The position numbers were made by a program, and so were the translations under genes. The notes below the pieces were generated by a model that saw nothing but the letters and a program-made list of their open reading frames with translations, was not told the DNA's origin and ran no database searches. A stretch of 64,000 nt of DNA. Source: SIG77 sp045589595. Its GTDB lineage: Bacteria; Verrucomicrobiota; Lentisphaeria; Victivallales; UBA1829. Location: positions 1 through 64,000 of the forward strand of contig JAZNPK010000035.1 in NCBI GenBank assembly GCA_045589595.1, given 5' to 3'. Each line of letters starts with the position of its first letter. Position 1 is the first letter of the stretch. Below are positions 21,833 to 31,242 of this stretch, piece by piece.

Positions 21833-22231
21833 TTACTTTGTGCCGGAGCTGGTAGAGACGCCGGAGGTGGAGAGGGAAATCTCGCCAGCGCGTGCGGCGC
21901 GGATCAGCTCCGGAGTGGTCTCCAGGCTGTGTCCGGGAGCAAGCGTCAGGACACCTTTATCGGCGCGTCCGATGCCCATTTTGAGCGTGGGCGTGGGGTC
22001 TTCCACGGTACTTGTCGTGGCACTGATATAAGCGAGCCAGGAGTTGTCCCAGGCGAACACCGTCTTGCCCTGTGTGGACGCCGTAATGGTCTTGATCACG
22101 CTTTCACTGGTGATCGTTTCCCGGGTGAGTCTGCCGTCTGCATCAAACTCCCGCACGATGTTTTCGGTGGGGGAGAAGCAGCCGGTCAACAGGGCGGCGG
22201 CGAGCGCCGCGAGCGTAAATTTAATTTTCAT
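21833..22231 (-). CDS. Prophage-type lipoprotein
   Basis: 132 aa. Signal MKIKFTLAALAAALLTGC gives a lipidated Cys at 18. Ser/Thr-rich end (SLSTSGVSTSSGTK). The next gene overlaps it by 11 bases. The trio 22939-21833 has higher G+C than the microprotein DNA and reads as a phage structural or lysis-side remnant; identity not certain. Confidence 0.65.
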   Translation of the reverse strand: MKIKFTLAALAAALLTGCFSPTENIVREFDADGRLTRETITSESVIKTITASTQGKTVFAWDNSWLAYISATTSTVEDPTPTLKMGIGRADKGVLTLAPGHSLETTPELIRAARAGEISLSTSGVSTSSGTK

Positions 22232-22670
22232 TTTGCGTAAATCCTATTATTTTTTGGGGTGTCTGGAGATAGCCCTTCCAGCCGAACACTTGGCAGAGAC
22301 TGGCGAGCAGCACGCCGCAGGCAGCCCGTTTCAGACGCAGCTTCGGGGGGATCGTGCGACAGCGAAATGCGGCACGGATCGCATTCCGGGCGAAGCGGAT
22401 ATTCGCGGCGAGAAACGCGCTGCTTGTCCGCGGCTGGTAGGTATATTCCCAATCGTGAATCAGGGCTTCGGCTTCGTAGAGGTCCAGCAGGCGTGTAGTC
22501 AGGGACCGGAGAGCGGGGCTCCAGGAATCCGGTCCGATCCCGTTGTAGCAGGCGGTCAGTTCAGCGACCGGCGTCATAAAAAAGCCGTCCGGCGTGCTGA
22601 GTTGATCTTCACGGATGCGCTCGATCAGCGTGAGGATATGCCCTTCGCTGTAATGATATTGCGCCGTCAT
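22221..22670 (-). CDS. Prophage-type hypothetical protein (149 aa)
   Basis: Starts MTAQYHYSEGHILTLIERIRED; the central LRSLTTRLLDLYEAEALIHDWEY is amphipathic. The segment ALIHDWEYTY resembles small phage proteins related to DUF1353-like families that have an HD-like pair, but I am not sure. Overlaps its neighbours by 4 and 11 bases. Confidence 0.55.
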   Translation of the reverse strand: MTAQYHYSEGHILTLIERIREDQLSTPDGFFMTPVAELTACYNGIGPDSWSPALRSLTTRLLDLYEAEALIHDWEYTYQPRTSSAFLAANIRFARNAIRAAFRCRTIPPKLRLKRAACGVLLASLCQVFGWKGYLQTPQKIIGFTQNEN

Positions 22671-22939
22671 TCGCCCAGCTGCTCCAGCTTATCTGCGTGA
22701 ACGATACCGAAGCGGATAGAAGCGATTACCGGCTCCCAACGCTTACGGTCTCTGCCCAGGTTCAAATAGACCCGCTTCTGCAGCGCCTTAAGCGCAGTAA
22801 CGAACTGATCTTTGGAGATCACGCCTGCCGTGTAAAGGTTGATCAGCGTCTTATCGGACCACTCCAGAGCCTGAGCCGCCGTGATGTTGGCGGAGGGGTT
22901 GGCAACAGCCCGACAGATCGCATTGTAAACCAGAAACAT
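22667..22939 (-). CDS. Prophage-type hypothetical protein (90 aa), 5' end at an insertion boundary
   Basis: An ATG is present (MFLVYNAICRAV) with GGAG directly against it, too close for good initiation. The true start was probably further up and was lost where the transposase DNA joins at ~22950. Contains ITAAQALEWSDKTLINLYTAG, common in small phage assembly proteins. Function unknown. Confidence 0.5.
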   Translation of the reverse strand: MFLVYNAICRAVANPSANITAAQALEWSDKTLINLYTAGVISKDQFVTALKALQKRVYLNLGRDRKRWEPVIASIRFGIVHADKLEQLGE

Positions 22940-22970
22940 CTCCTGTGACAGCCTGCAACATCATTCCGGG

Positions 22971-24067
22971 ATGCTGAATCAAATCCGCCGTTGCACTCCA
23001 CCTACACGGAATGGCTTATCTTATGCCAACCGCAACCGGAATGCAGATATGGCGGAGGAACTTTTTTGGTATGTGTACAACGATTTGAAGGAATCCTATC
23101 CAAAGTTTTTCAAAAGCAACCGCAGTTATCCGGGGCTTCCGCATCGGATCAAGCGAACATTATTTGCATTTGATTCAACAACCATACAACTAACCGCAAA
23201 CAGTCTTGACTGGGCAAAACACCGTCGCAGAAAAGCGGCAGCCAAAGCCCATACCAGCTTAAATATGCAATCTTTTCTTCCGGAAGTTATCATCGTTAAA
23301 AGTGCGAAAGATTCCGATCCCAAGACCGCACCGGAACTTTGTTCCGGGTTGAAAGCCGGTGAAACAGCTGTTTTTTTGACAAGGAATATGTTGATTTCAA
23401 GCACCTTAATTCTCTTGATAAACGAAGAATATTCTGGGTTACCCGTAAAAAAGAAAATATGGTCTATAAAGTTATGGGACAGCATGCGATTTCCAGCAAC
23501 AGAGATGTAGCAGGAGATGAGCAGAAAGTTATGGAATAGCACCTGAAAAGACCATACAATAGAAAGAAAATCCATATAATCACTGATGAAAGAATCAAAC
23601 TTACTGTAACAAACACTGCAAGGTTTTATCCCCAAGAACTTCGGTTGGTGACTGCTGAAGTTGAAGTCAAAAAGAAAATGACTCTCATAACCTTTATTAC
23701 AAATAACTTTGATTGGTCACCGGTAACAGTTTGTGAGTTATAACGGGCACGCTGGGGAATCGAAGTTTTCTTCAAAGAACTTAAACAAACTCTGCAACTG
23801 GCTGATTTTATGGGCTACAATGAAAATGCTGCCAGATGGCAAATCCGGACTGGATTACTGGCGTATCTTTTGCTTCGCTTTATTTCATGGGAGAAACGTT
23901 GGAAACATATTTTCAACAGGTTATATACTCTTGTTCGCAGCGTATTACTGAACTATTTCGATTTGACAAGTGTGATTCAATCATGTGATACGATGGGACG
24001 CAGAGGTCCTAAAAAGATTCGTGGCACTCCTGAACAGGCATACCAAATGCTTTTTGACTTTGCATAA
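22971..24067 (+). pseudogene. Broken IS4-like transposase
   Basis: Recognisable in pieces across frames: RNGLSYANRNRNADMAEE, FDSTTIQLTANSLDWAKHRR (first catalytic Asp), then a frameshift after GLKAGE, then WGIEVFFKELKQTLQLADF (catalytic Glu) and a C-terminal block ending at 24067. A stop codon also lies just before the WGIEVFF block (TAA at ~23741). The N-terminal ~70 residues are missing and no terminal repeats were identified. It sits against the prophage fragment and is inactive. Confidence 0.75.
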
Positions 24068-24209
24068 CATTTCCTGCTTGAAAACGGTTATCCACAAAGA
24101 CGGGGTAAGAAAAAATTGCTTCCGTCACGCTCAATCTATGTCAAAAATAAGCCTTTTTCAAAAAATTATGGGATTTTTCTGATTTTTTTTATTTTTTTCG
24201 TTATTTTTA

Positions 24210-24323
24210 CTTGAAATTATTGAAGTTGAGTATTATTTTAACTTAAAGTTTCCCGTCGGATCCGGGGAATTTGCAAAGTTTCGGTCAGATCCGAGTTAAT
24301 GTATATAGCCAAGGAGTTTGAAA
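24210..24323 (+). promoter_or_regulatory. Promoter and leader of the peptide/radical SAM cluster
   Basis: After ~100 A/T-rich bases there is TTGAAA, 17 bases, TATTTT near 24212-24239. The leader contains TCGGATCCGGGGA and TCAGATCCGAG, two related GATCCG blocks that could pair (24255-24295). AAGGAG lies ten bases before the peptide ATG. Confidence 0.5.
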
Positions 24324-24413
24324 ATGGTTACACCTGTAGTAAAAGTCAAGACCTCTTCTGCCAATGCTTCCGCTTGCTGCGACAACTGCAGCGGCTGTGT
24401 TTGCAAAGATTGA
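24324..24413 (+). CDS. Cys-rich 29-aa peptide, probable RiPP precursor
   Basis: ATG with an AAGGAGTTTGAAA ribosome site. Leader-like first half MVTPVVKVKTSSANAS, then a core with five Cys in ten residues: ACCDNCSGCVCKD. It is directly upstream of seven radical SAM/SPASM genes in the same direction. Cys-rich short peptides next to SPASM enzymes are typical precursors of sactipeptide- or ranthipeptide-type products with thioether links. No protease or exporter gene is next to it, so how the leader is removed is unknown. The gene is short enough to be missed by ordinary gene calling. Confidence 0.75.
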   Translation: MVTPVVKVKTSSANASACCDNCSGCVCKD

Positions 24414-24642
24414 GGTTGTGATACCATCCGGCAGAGATGCTGAACTTATTTATGGGGTAATACCGTACCGCTGGATATCTGGAGCAAAATTCCGGTAATT
24501 CAGTGGATTACGGTATTATTAGCGTTATTATCAGTTTTTCGGGCAAGCTATATTCCGGGATGGACGTGCTTTCGCCGGCAGAGGGGAGTGAACCATTGAA
24601 ACCGGAATCTGGAAATCAAGAATTACACAAAACGGTGAAAGA
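24414..24642 (+). other. Spacer with a possible broken membrane-peptide gene
   Basis: A short frame MLNLFMG stops at once, but one base later a ~50-codon frame opens encoding NTVPLDIWSKIPVIQW and then a hydrophobic ITVLLALLSVF segment, ending before the first radical SAM gene. Removing one G in ATGGGG would join them. It may be a decayed small membrane gene. A strong GAGGGGAG site lies at 24581-24588. Confidence 0.3.
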
Positions 24643-25998
24643 TTGAATCTCTCTTTTTCGTATTGCAAAACAGAGTTGTTCCCGATTCCTCTGCGCAGGA
24701 TTGCCGGAGAGAAAACTCCGCTTGCACTGCTGTACTGCCCGCAGACCGGTGCCATGCAGCTGCTTGAGCATACGGATATCGCCGATTTGAAAATGCATGC
24801 GGACAACGGCACTCTTCCATCTGAAGAAAATGCCCGGCTCGCTTCACTTGCCGAAGGAGAAAAACTTGAACCGGAATTTCTTCCGCAGTCACCGCATGAA
24901 TATACAAAGTTAACTATTTTACTTAATAACCGCTGCAACTTTTCCTGCAGTTACTGTTATTCCGCCAACGGCAGATGCCGGGAGGAACTTTCCGATACGG
25001 ATATTGATCATATTCTGAAGTATTTTATCGATCCGGAGCGGGTCACGGCGCGATTTCTTACTTTTTTCATATCCGGTGGCGGTGAACCGTTGCTCTCTGG
25101 CAGCCGGCTTTTTCATCTGTTGGAACGCATCGATGCCATGTGTGCCGCCTCCGGCTTCAAATACCGGGTCATCATCGTGACCAACGGTTCGCTGATTTCC
25201 GGAGAATTGATTGACAAACTGCAGAAGTATCCGGTGCATCTTTCGGTATCGTTTGAATTGACCCGTGCCGCCCAGGAACTTCACCGGGGACATTATGATG
25301 CGGTAAAAACACATTTGCGGCAGCTCATCGATTCCGGAATGATCCCGTCGCTGACTTCAACCATCACACCGGAAACGGTCGGTTGCATGGCTGAAATGTA
25401 CCGGGAACTGTGTGTATCTTTCCCGGAAGTACGGCACTGGAGTTGTACCCCTGTCATCGACCGCCGGATGGATGAAGATACTGCCGGAGATTTTTTCCGT
25501 AGCTTTACCGGAAACTTTTTCCGGATCAGTGACTCCCGGAAAGAAACCGATCCGGAAATCGGATTTCCGTTTTACTGGCGGCTTTCCGGTATCCGTTCGC
25601 GTTTCTGTCCCGGCAAACTGTGTGTGAATTTTCACAAAGATATCGTTATTTGCCCGTTTGCTTCAGCTCCGGCGGCGGAAGACTATTCTGCTTACACTTA
25701 CGGCCGTCTGGATGATGCCGGGCAGTTGATTTTTGATTTGGAAAAATATAACGGATTGATGACCGGGCATCTGAAACAACTGGCTTCATCCCGCTGTTCG
25801 GGCTGTTTTTTGAAACTGCATTGTGCCGGTATCTGTCATAACCGGATGCTTAAGTACGGAGAAAATTTCCGGGAGGTGATCTGCCGTTTTTACCGGGATT
25901 TTGCCGCTGAATATTTTTTTCGCCGGTACGATGGGCAATTCCGCCGGCAGACCGGCATGAGTGTGGCGGAATTCATCAGAAAAGAGGTGGAAAAATGA
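24643..25998 (+). CDS. Radical SAM/SPASM enzyme 1
   Basis: 451 aa from a TTG at 24643. GAGGGGAG at 24581 points to a start near 24595 (ATT), so the true N-terminus may be 16 residues longer. N-terminal beta segment (LFPIPL ... LLYCPQTGAM), then the [4Fe-4S]-SAM motif C98-x3-C102-x2-C105 (RCNFSCSYCYS), GGGEPLL, VTNGSLIS, and a C-terminal SPASM-type Cys set (FCPGKLCVN, CSGCFLKLHCAGIC, VICRF). SPASM enzymes use extra Fe-S clusters to modify peptides. Overlaps the next gene by four bases. Confidence 0.9.
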   Translation: MNLSFSYCKTELFPIPLRRIAGEKTPLALLYCPQTGAMQLLEHTDIADLKMHADNGTLPSEENARLASLAEGEKLEPEFLPQSPHEYTKLTILLNNRCNFSCSYCYSANGRCREELSDTDIDHILKYFIDPERVTARFLTFFISGGGEPLLSGSRLFHLLERIDAMCAASGFKYRVIIVTNGSLISGELIDKLQKYPVHLSVSFELTRAAQELHRGHYDAVKTHLRQLIDSGMIPSLTSTITPETVGCMAEMYRELCVSFPEVRHWSCTPVIDRRMDEDTAGDFFRSFTGNFFRISDSRKETDPEIGFPFYWRLSGIRSRFCPGKLCVNFHKDIVICPFASAPAAEDYSAYTYGRLDDAGQLIFDLEKYNGLMTGHLKQLASSRCSGCFLKLHCAGICHNRMLKYGENFREVICRFYRDFAAEYFFRRYDGQFRRQTGMSVAEFIRKEVEK

Positions 25999-27338
25999 AT
26001 CCGGAACAAACGGTTGCTGATCTTGCTTCCCGGGGGATGTTTTTTATTCCGATCGGGGAATCGTACGGTTTTGCTGCGGGAGATTTCTATCTCTGCTATG
26101 TGCCGGTCACCCGGAGCATGCAAGTTGTTGACGGGGAATTTTTTCGCCATCATATCCAAACGGATTCTCCGCTGCTTCCGGAGGGCGATCCCCGGCTGGA
26201 ATTACCTTCTGTGCTGCCGGAGTTCCCGGTGATCTCCGATCCCGGCGAAGTTGATGTATTGTATTTCATATTGACTTACCGCTGCAATTTCAAGTGTGTC
26301 TACTGTTATTCGGCGGAGGGGCGCAGTACCGGAGAGATCGCTTATCCGGAAATCGAAGCCATGTTGAAGTATTTTCTTTCTCCGGCTAAAAAGGGGCGCA
26401 AGATCGCGGTCAATTTCATCGGCGGCGGTGAACCGATGCTTGCCCGCGAACTTCTGCAGCGTTCCATTGCGATGATTCGGCAGCTGGAAAAGATCGGCGG
26501 TCTTGAGGTATCCATCGGCATCATCACCAACGGTTCGCTGCTGGATGATGAAATTTGCGCGATTTTGAAAAAATATGATGTTCAGTTGAAAGTCTCTTTT
26601 GAAGTCCTGCCGGAGATCCAGAATCTCCAACGCGGAAATTTTGATCTGGTTTCAGGAAATATCAAAAAATATTCTCCGGAGATCCCGACCCTTATCCGTT
26701 CAGTCATCACAGCAGAAAATGTGGAACTCATACCGGATATGGTCGAAGAACTTCTGCAGAATTATCCCCATGTAAAGCAGTTGAAGTGCGATCCGGTGGT
26801 CATTCCGGACGGATTCGATTCTCCGGAAGCGGCGGAGGAATTTTACCTCGCTTACGGCAGATCTTTCATCAAAGCAATGAAATCATGCCGCGGTACCGGA
26901 TTGGAACTTGCCTGTTGGGTGACCCGGGTGATGAACCGGAATTCGGCAGCATTCTGCCCGCCGGTATTCACCGTGACTCCGCAGGGAAGCATAACCTCCT
27001 GCGTCTGTTATTCTTCACCCAAAGAGAATGGTTATCCGGAAAAGATTTTCGGCACTATCCGGAATGGTTCGGTCACTATCGACCCGGCAGCGTGGAAGCG
27101 GCTTTGCGAACGGAGTTATGCCGTTTTCCCAGAATGTGAAAACTGCTTTATGAAATACCATTGTGCCGGAGGCTGTCTTGCTCACCGGGCAGTCTATCCG
27201 CCTGAGATCAACCGGGCAATTTGTCGCGCCGTCCGGGAAATGGCGAAAAATATTCTGCTTGACAAACTGGAACAGGAGTTGAAAACGCAATATGGTCTTG
27301 ATTTGTACGGATTATTGAGCGGGAAAGGAGCGGATTGA
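25995..27338 (+). CDS. Radical SAM/SPASM enzyme 2
   Basis: 447 aa; ATG overlaps the previous stop. C97-x3-C101-x2-C104 (RCNFKCVYCYS), GGGEPML, ITNGSLLDD, then a C-terminal CPPVFTVTPQGSITSCVC and CENCFMKYHCAGGCLAH with a late CRAV. The KYHCAGGC signature recurs in enzymes 3-7, so all belong to one subfamily. A paralogue of its neighbours with clearly diverged sequence outside the motifs. Confidence 0.92.
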   Translation: MNPEQTVADLASRGMFFIPIGESYGFAAGDFYLCYVPVTRSMQVVDGEFFRHHIQTDSPLLPEGDPRLELPSVLPEFPVISDPGEVDVLYFILTYRCNFKCVYCYSAEGRSTGEIAYPEIEAMLKYFLSPAKKGRKIAVNFIGGGEPMLARELLQRSIAMIRQLEKIGGLEVSIGIITNGSLLDDEICAILKKYDVQLKVSFEVLPEIQNLQRGNFDLVSGNIKKYSPEIPTLIRSVITAENVELIPDMVEELLQNYPHVKQLKCDPVVIPDGFDSPEAAEEFYLAYGRSFIKAMKSCRGTGLELACWVTRVMNRNSAAFCPPVFTVTPQGSITSCVCYSSPKENGYPEKIFGTIRNGSVTIDPAAWKRLCERSYAVFPECENCFMKYHCAGGCLAHRAVYPPEINRAICRAVREMAKNILLDKLEQELKTQYGLDLYGLLSGKGAD

Positions 27339-27340
27339 TC

Positions 27341-28693
27341 ATGGATGCGATGCACATATATGATAAACCAGATCTGTTCAGCATCCCGCTTGATCAGGAA
27401 TTTCCGGATCTGCCGCAGCACTTTTCGCTGTTATATTCGCCATTGACCGACAGTGCATTGGTCGCAGACCGCCAGTGGATAACGGAGTTTGTCCGGGCAT
27501 TGGAAGGAAAAGCGGTTCCGGCGGAAAATATGACCGGATTCATTGATTCGCTGAAAAGTTTTGACCGCTATCCGCAATATGAAGCGGATTTTACCGGAGT
27601 TTCTTCGCTGGCGATCCTGCCGACAGCCGCCTGTAATTTCCGCTGTTCGTACTGTTATTCGCGTTTCAGCCGCAATCAGGATGCGCTGGATCTTGATCAG
27701 ATCATCGCCGTTTGTGGAGAATTCATCCGCAGAAACCGGCATGATTCCGCATCGATGATCATTTCGTTTATGGGCGGCGGTGAACCGATGCTTTTCCCCC
27801 GGCTGCTGCAGGCAGTTTCATGGTGCCGGGAATATGCGGAACAGCAGCGGCTGCAGCTTAAACTGCAGTTGGTCACCAACGGTTCACTGCTTACCGGTGA
27901 AAATATCCGGTCACTGATCAGCAGCGGTGTGACGGTGATCTTTTCCTTTGAGATATTGGAAGATATCCAGAACCGGCAGCGCAGCAGTTACTCCACCGTC
28001 CGGGAGAATATCCGGCAATTCACCGCCGCCGGAGGCAATGCAGTGATCCGTTCGACCGTGACCGGTCTGAATGTCCATCTGCAGAACCGGATGATCGACG
28101 AGGTCAGGGAAAATTATCCGGCGGTGAAACAGGTGATCTTTGAACCGGTGCTGGATACGGAAAAATTTCACACGCCGGAGTTGTTTGCCGGATTTTTCAA
28201 CACATTCACGGACAACTATTTTCAGGCATTGGACAGTGCCGGGAAGTACGGCATCAAACTTACCACGTCACTGCACAACCGGGTGGATGCCGCCAGTTGC
28301 CGTTACTGTCTGCCGGAGTGGTGTGTGACTCCTTCGGGGAAGTTCACCGTTTGTCACCGTCTTTCTTCTCCGGAAGATACCGGTTTCGCCGAAAACTGTT
28401 TCGGGGAGGTCACTTCAGACGGCAGCATCATCTTTGATAACGCCCGCTGGGAAAGGATCGTCTCTGAAAATACCAACCGGGCTCCGCATTGCACACACTG
28501 TTTCGCCCGCTGGAACTGTGCCGGAGGATGCCGGATACAAAATCTGCTTTTCCCGGAAAAAATGCTTCCCGTCCGCTGTCAGTTGACCCGGGAATTCATC
28601 AAAAAAATGCTCCTGCGCCGGATCGAAAAAATGGTTCGTGAAGAAATGGGCAAAAGTTCTTTGCGGGAATTGCTCGCAGAGGGGGTGAAATGA
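27341..28693 (+). CDS. Radical SAM/SPASM enzyme 3
   Basis: 450 aa from the ATG at 27341 (GAAAGGAG ten bases upstream; a TTG at 27335 is less likely). C98-x3-C102-x2-C105 (ACNFRCSYCYS), GGGEPMLF, VTNGSLLTG, SPASM region YCLPEWCVTPSGKFTVC and CTHCFARWNCAGGC, final CQLT. Full length. Three bases separate its start from the previous stop. Confidence 0.92.
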   Translation: MDAMHIYDKPDLFSIPLDQEFPDLPQHFSLLYSPLTDSALVADRQWITEFVRALEGKAVPAENMTGFIDSLKSFDRYPQYEADFTGVSSLAILPTAACNFRCSYCYSRFSRNQDALDLDQIIAVCGEFIRRNRHDSASMIISFMGGGEPMLFPRLLQAVSWCREYAEQQRLQLKLQLVTNGSLLTGENIRSLISSGVTVIFSFEILEDIQNRQRSSYSTVRENIRQFTAAGGNAVIRSTVTGLNVHLQNRMIDEVRENYPAVKQVIFEPVLDTEKFHTPELFAGFFNTFTDNYFQALDSAGKYGIKLTTSLHNRVDAASCRYCLPEWCVTPSGKFTVCHRLSSPEDTGFAENCFGEVTSDGSIIFDNARWERIVSENTNRAPHCTHCFARWNCAGGCRIQNLLFPEKMLPVRCQLTREFIKKMLLRRIEKMVREEMGKSSLRELLAEGVK

Positions 28694-30033
28694 GCGGTGA
28701 TAAACTTTTTCCATCGGCGGAGATCTTCCGTCTTGACCTGCCCGGCAAACTGCTTGCCGGCAAGGTGCATTGGCTCTACTCCCCTCTGAACCGCTCTTCG
28801 GTGCTGATCGATGACAGAGAACTTGGAGAACTGCTGACGGCTCCGGAAAATTCCGGGATCTTCCGTTCTCTTGCTGACGGTATCGAAGAAGTTCATACCC
28901 GGTTAAAGCATACTCCGATGCCGTGGGATCGGCTGGTTATCGTACCGAATACCAAATGCAACTTTTCCTGTTCGTACTGCTATTCGCGCGCCGGACGGAA
29001 CAACCGGGAAATAACTCCGGAAACCGGTAAAAAAGCCATCGACAGTTTCTGGGAAAACGCCCGACCGGAAAAGATCTTCAAACTGGGGATCGTCGGCGGC
29101 GGCGAACCGCTGCTTTCTCCGGAGATACTGAAACAACTTATCCGTTACGCCGGTAAAAAAGCCTCTGCCGCCGGAGTTGTTATGCAAGTGGATATTTCGA
29201 CCAACGGTTCGTTTGCCGACGATGATTTTCTGGACTTTGTCAGGGAATACGATATCGGTATCGGTGTGTCGTTTGACATCATTCCGGAACTGCAGAACCG
29301 TCAGCGCGGTCATTATGAAACCGTTGCCGGAAATATCCGTAAAATGCTTCGTCACGGGATCACTCCGGGGATCAAAGCCACCATTACTCCGGATGCCGCC
29401 GCCAGACAGGAAGAGATGGTTATGGAGATCGCCAGGAACTTTCCGGGTATCCGCCATCTGGTTCTGCAGCTGGTCGTCGATCCGGAACTGCTGCCGGATG
29501 CCGCTGCTGCCGGGAAGTTTTATTCTGATGCGCTGGATTCTTTTTTCCGGGCGGTCAAAACCGGCAAACGCTGCGGGATACAGGTGCAGAATACGATGAG
29601 AGCCCACGCCGGAATGCTGGTGAACCGATTCTGTCCCGGCGAATACTGCATCACTCCGGAAGGGGGCATTTCGGCATGTGATTTTTTCACCTCATCCATT
29701 GAAAGCGGTTTTGAAGATTTCTGCTACGGCAAAATTTCTCCGGACGGCAGTGAAATCACCGTCGATCAGGAAAAATGGGAAAAAATCCGGAAGGAAAATC
29801 TCTTTTCCCATCCTGAATGTCAGGATTGTTTTGCCAAATATCACTGCGGCGGGGCATGCGCCTGTATCCGGCGTACCCTGCCGCCGGAATATTTCGCGCT
29901 CCACTGCCGCTATACCCGGGAATTTTTCCGCACGGAACTCTTTCAGCGATTCTCTGATGAACTTAAGAACCAGTGCGGCAAATCCGCCGGTGAACTGCTG
30001 AATTCTCCGGAAGTAAAGGAGGTTTTCGGATGA
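28690..30033 (+). CDS. Radical SAM/SPASM enzyme 4
   Basis: 447 aa, ATGA overlap with the previous gene. C90-x3-C94-x2-C97 (KCNFSCSYCYS), GGGEPLL, STNGSF, SPASM FCPGEYCITPEGGISAC and CQDCFAKYHCGGAC with CRYT. The end KNQCGKSAGELL carries an extra Cys. Same subfamily as the others. Confidence 0.92.
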   Translation: MSGDKLFPSAEIFRLDLPGKLLAGKVHWLYSPLNRSSVLIDDRELGELLTAPENSGIFRSLADGIEEVHTRLKHTPMPWDRLVIVPNTKCNFSCSYCYSRAGRNNREITPETGKKAIDSFWENARPEKIFKLGIVGGGEPLLSPEILKQLIRYAGKKASAAGVVMQVDISTNGSFADDDFLDFVREYDIGIGVSFDIIPELQNRQRGHYETVAGNIRKMLRHGITPGIKATITPDAAARQEEMVMEIARNFPGIRHLVLQLVVDPELLPDAAAAGKFYSDALDSFFRAVKTGKRCGIQVQNTMRAHAGMLVNRFCPGEYCITPEGGISACDFFTSSIESGFEDFCYGKISPDGSEITVDQEKWEKIRKENLFSHPECQDCFAKYHCGGACACIRRTLPPEYFALHCRYTREFFRTELFQRFSDELKNQCGKSAGELLNSPEVKEVFG

Positions 30034-31223
30034 AGTATTATATCCTTCCCGGCAGAAAAAACGGTGAAAATATGAAATTTTATCCGGATACCGGCATCGT
30101 GCTGCCGGTTTCTGCTGCTGATAGCCCTGTCCAGCCGCCAGCCGCCGTTCCGGGAAATTTGTCCGGATTGAGCGAATTGCGGTTTTTAAGCATACTGCCG
30201 ACCTCCCGGTGCAACTTCCTCTGTAAATATTGTTATGCCGCCGGAGAACACTCCGGGTGCGAACTTAACCACGCCCAAATCCGCGGGATCATCGATTTCT
30301 TTCTCTCTCCGCAGCGGACGGTGCATGCCGGACACAGCATCACCGTCATCGGCGGCGGCGAACCGCTCTGCCGTGCCGACCTGACGCTGGATACCTTTGA
30401 ATATGCCGCACAATGCGCCCGCCGCTGGCAGAGAAATCTGGATCTTACTCTGGTCACCAACGGTTTGCTGCTGACCGGAGAAATTGCCGATTTTCTGCTT
30501 CGCAATGCGATCCATACCCGGATCTCTTTTGAAGTCCTGCCGGAGATCCAGAATGATCAGCGCGGCAATTACGAAACTGTTGCCCGGAATATCAGAGCTT
30601 TCTGCCGAGCCGGGGGCAGTCCCGGAATCCGGACGGTACTGACTCCGGATCATATCGGGAAACTTCCGGAAATCGTGGAAAAACTTCATGCCGATTATCC
30701 GGAGATCACCAGACTGGATTGCGATCCGGTGACGTCCAACAGTTATTTCCCTGATCCGGCATCGGTCTGCCGCTTCGGGGAGAAATTCATTGCCGCCTAC
30801 TTTGCCGCTGCAGAAAAAGCTGCCGCGTTCGGCATAAAACTGCAGAATATGTGGCACCGCCAACTTTTTGCTGGAACCGCAGCGGCGCGTTTCTGTCCGG
30901 GGGAAATGTCGCTTTCGCCGGATGGTTCAATTTCCATCTGTCACCGGATATCCGACCGCTGCCGGGGGGAAAAAGCCGGTATGGTTTACGGGGAGGTTTC
31001 TCCCGGCGGGGAGGTCAGGATCGATGAAAACAAACTTGCCGGCTGCTGCCGCCCCGGAACACTGCATACCTTTTGTCAGGAGTGCTTCCTGAAAGAGATC
31101 TGCAAAGGCGGCTGCCGCTACTGCAATTTATATTATCCGCCGGAAATTTCGGCAGCCTTTTGTCAGGTGCGGCGGGAATTTTCCCTGCAGATACTGCAGA
31201 AACGATTGAATGAGAAACATTGA
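30030..31223 (+). CDS. Radical SAM/SPASM enzyme 5 (short N-terminus)
   Basis: 397 aa, ATGA overlap. The N-terminal beta domain found in the other enzymes is reduced: C61-x3-C65-x2-C68 (RCNFLCKYCYA) lies ~30-35 residues earlier. GGGEPLC, VTNGLL, SPASM FCPGEMSLSPDGSISIC and CQECFLKEICKGGC, CQVR. The first SPASM Cys pair has one residue (MS for xC) changed, so one auxiliary cluster may lack a ligand. Confidence 0.9.
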   Translation: MKYYILPGRKNGENMKFYPDTGIVLPVSAADSPVQPPAAVPGNLSGLSELRFLSILPTSRCNFLCKYCYAAGEHSGCELNHAQIRGIIDFFLSPQRTVHAGHSITVIGGGEPLCRADLTLDTFEYAAQCARRWQRNLDLTLVTNGLLLTGEIADFLLRNAIHTRISFEVLPEIQNDQRGNYETVARNIRAFCRAGGSPGIRTVLTPDHIGKLPEIVEKLHADYPEITRLDCDPVTSNSYFPDPASVCRFGEKFIAAYFAAAEKAAAFGIKLQNMWHRQLFAGTAAARFCPGEMSLSPDGSISICHRISDRCRGEKAGMVYGEVSPGGEVRIDENKLAGCCRPGTLHTFCQECFLKEICKGGCRYCNLYYPPEISAAFCQVRREFSLQILQKRLNEKH

Positions 31224-31242
31224 TTTACTGGAAGGCTATATC

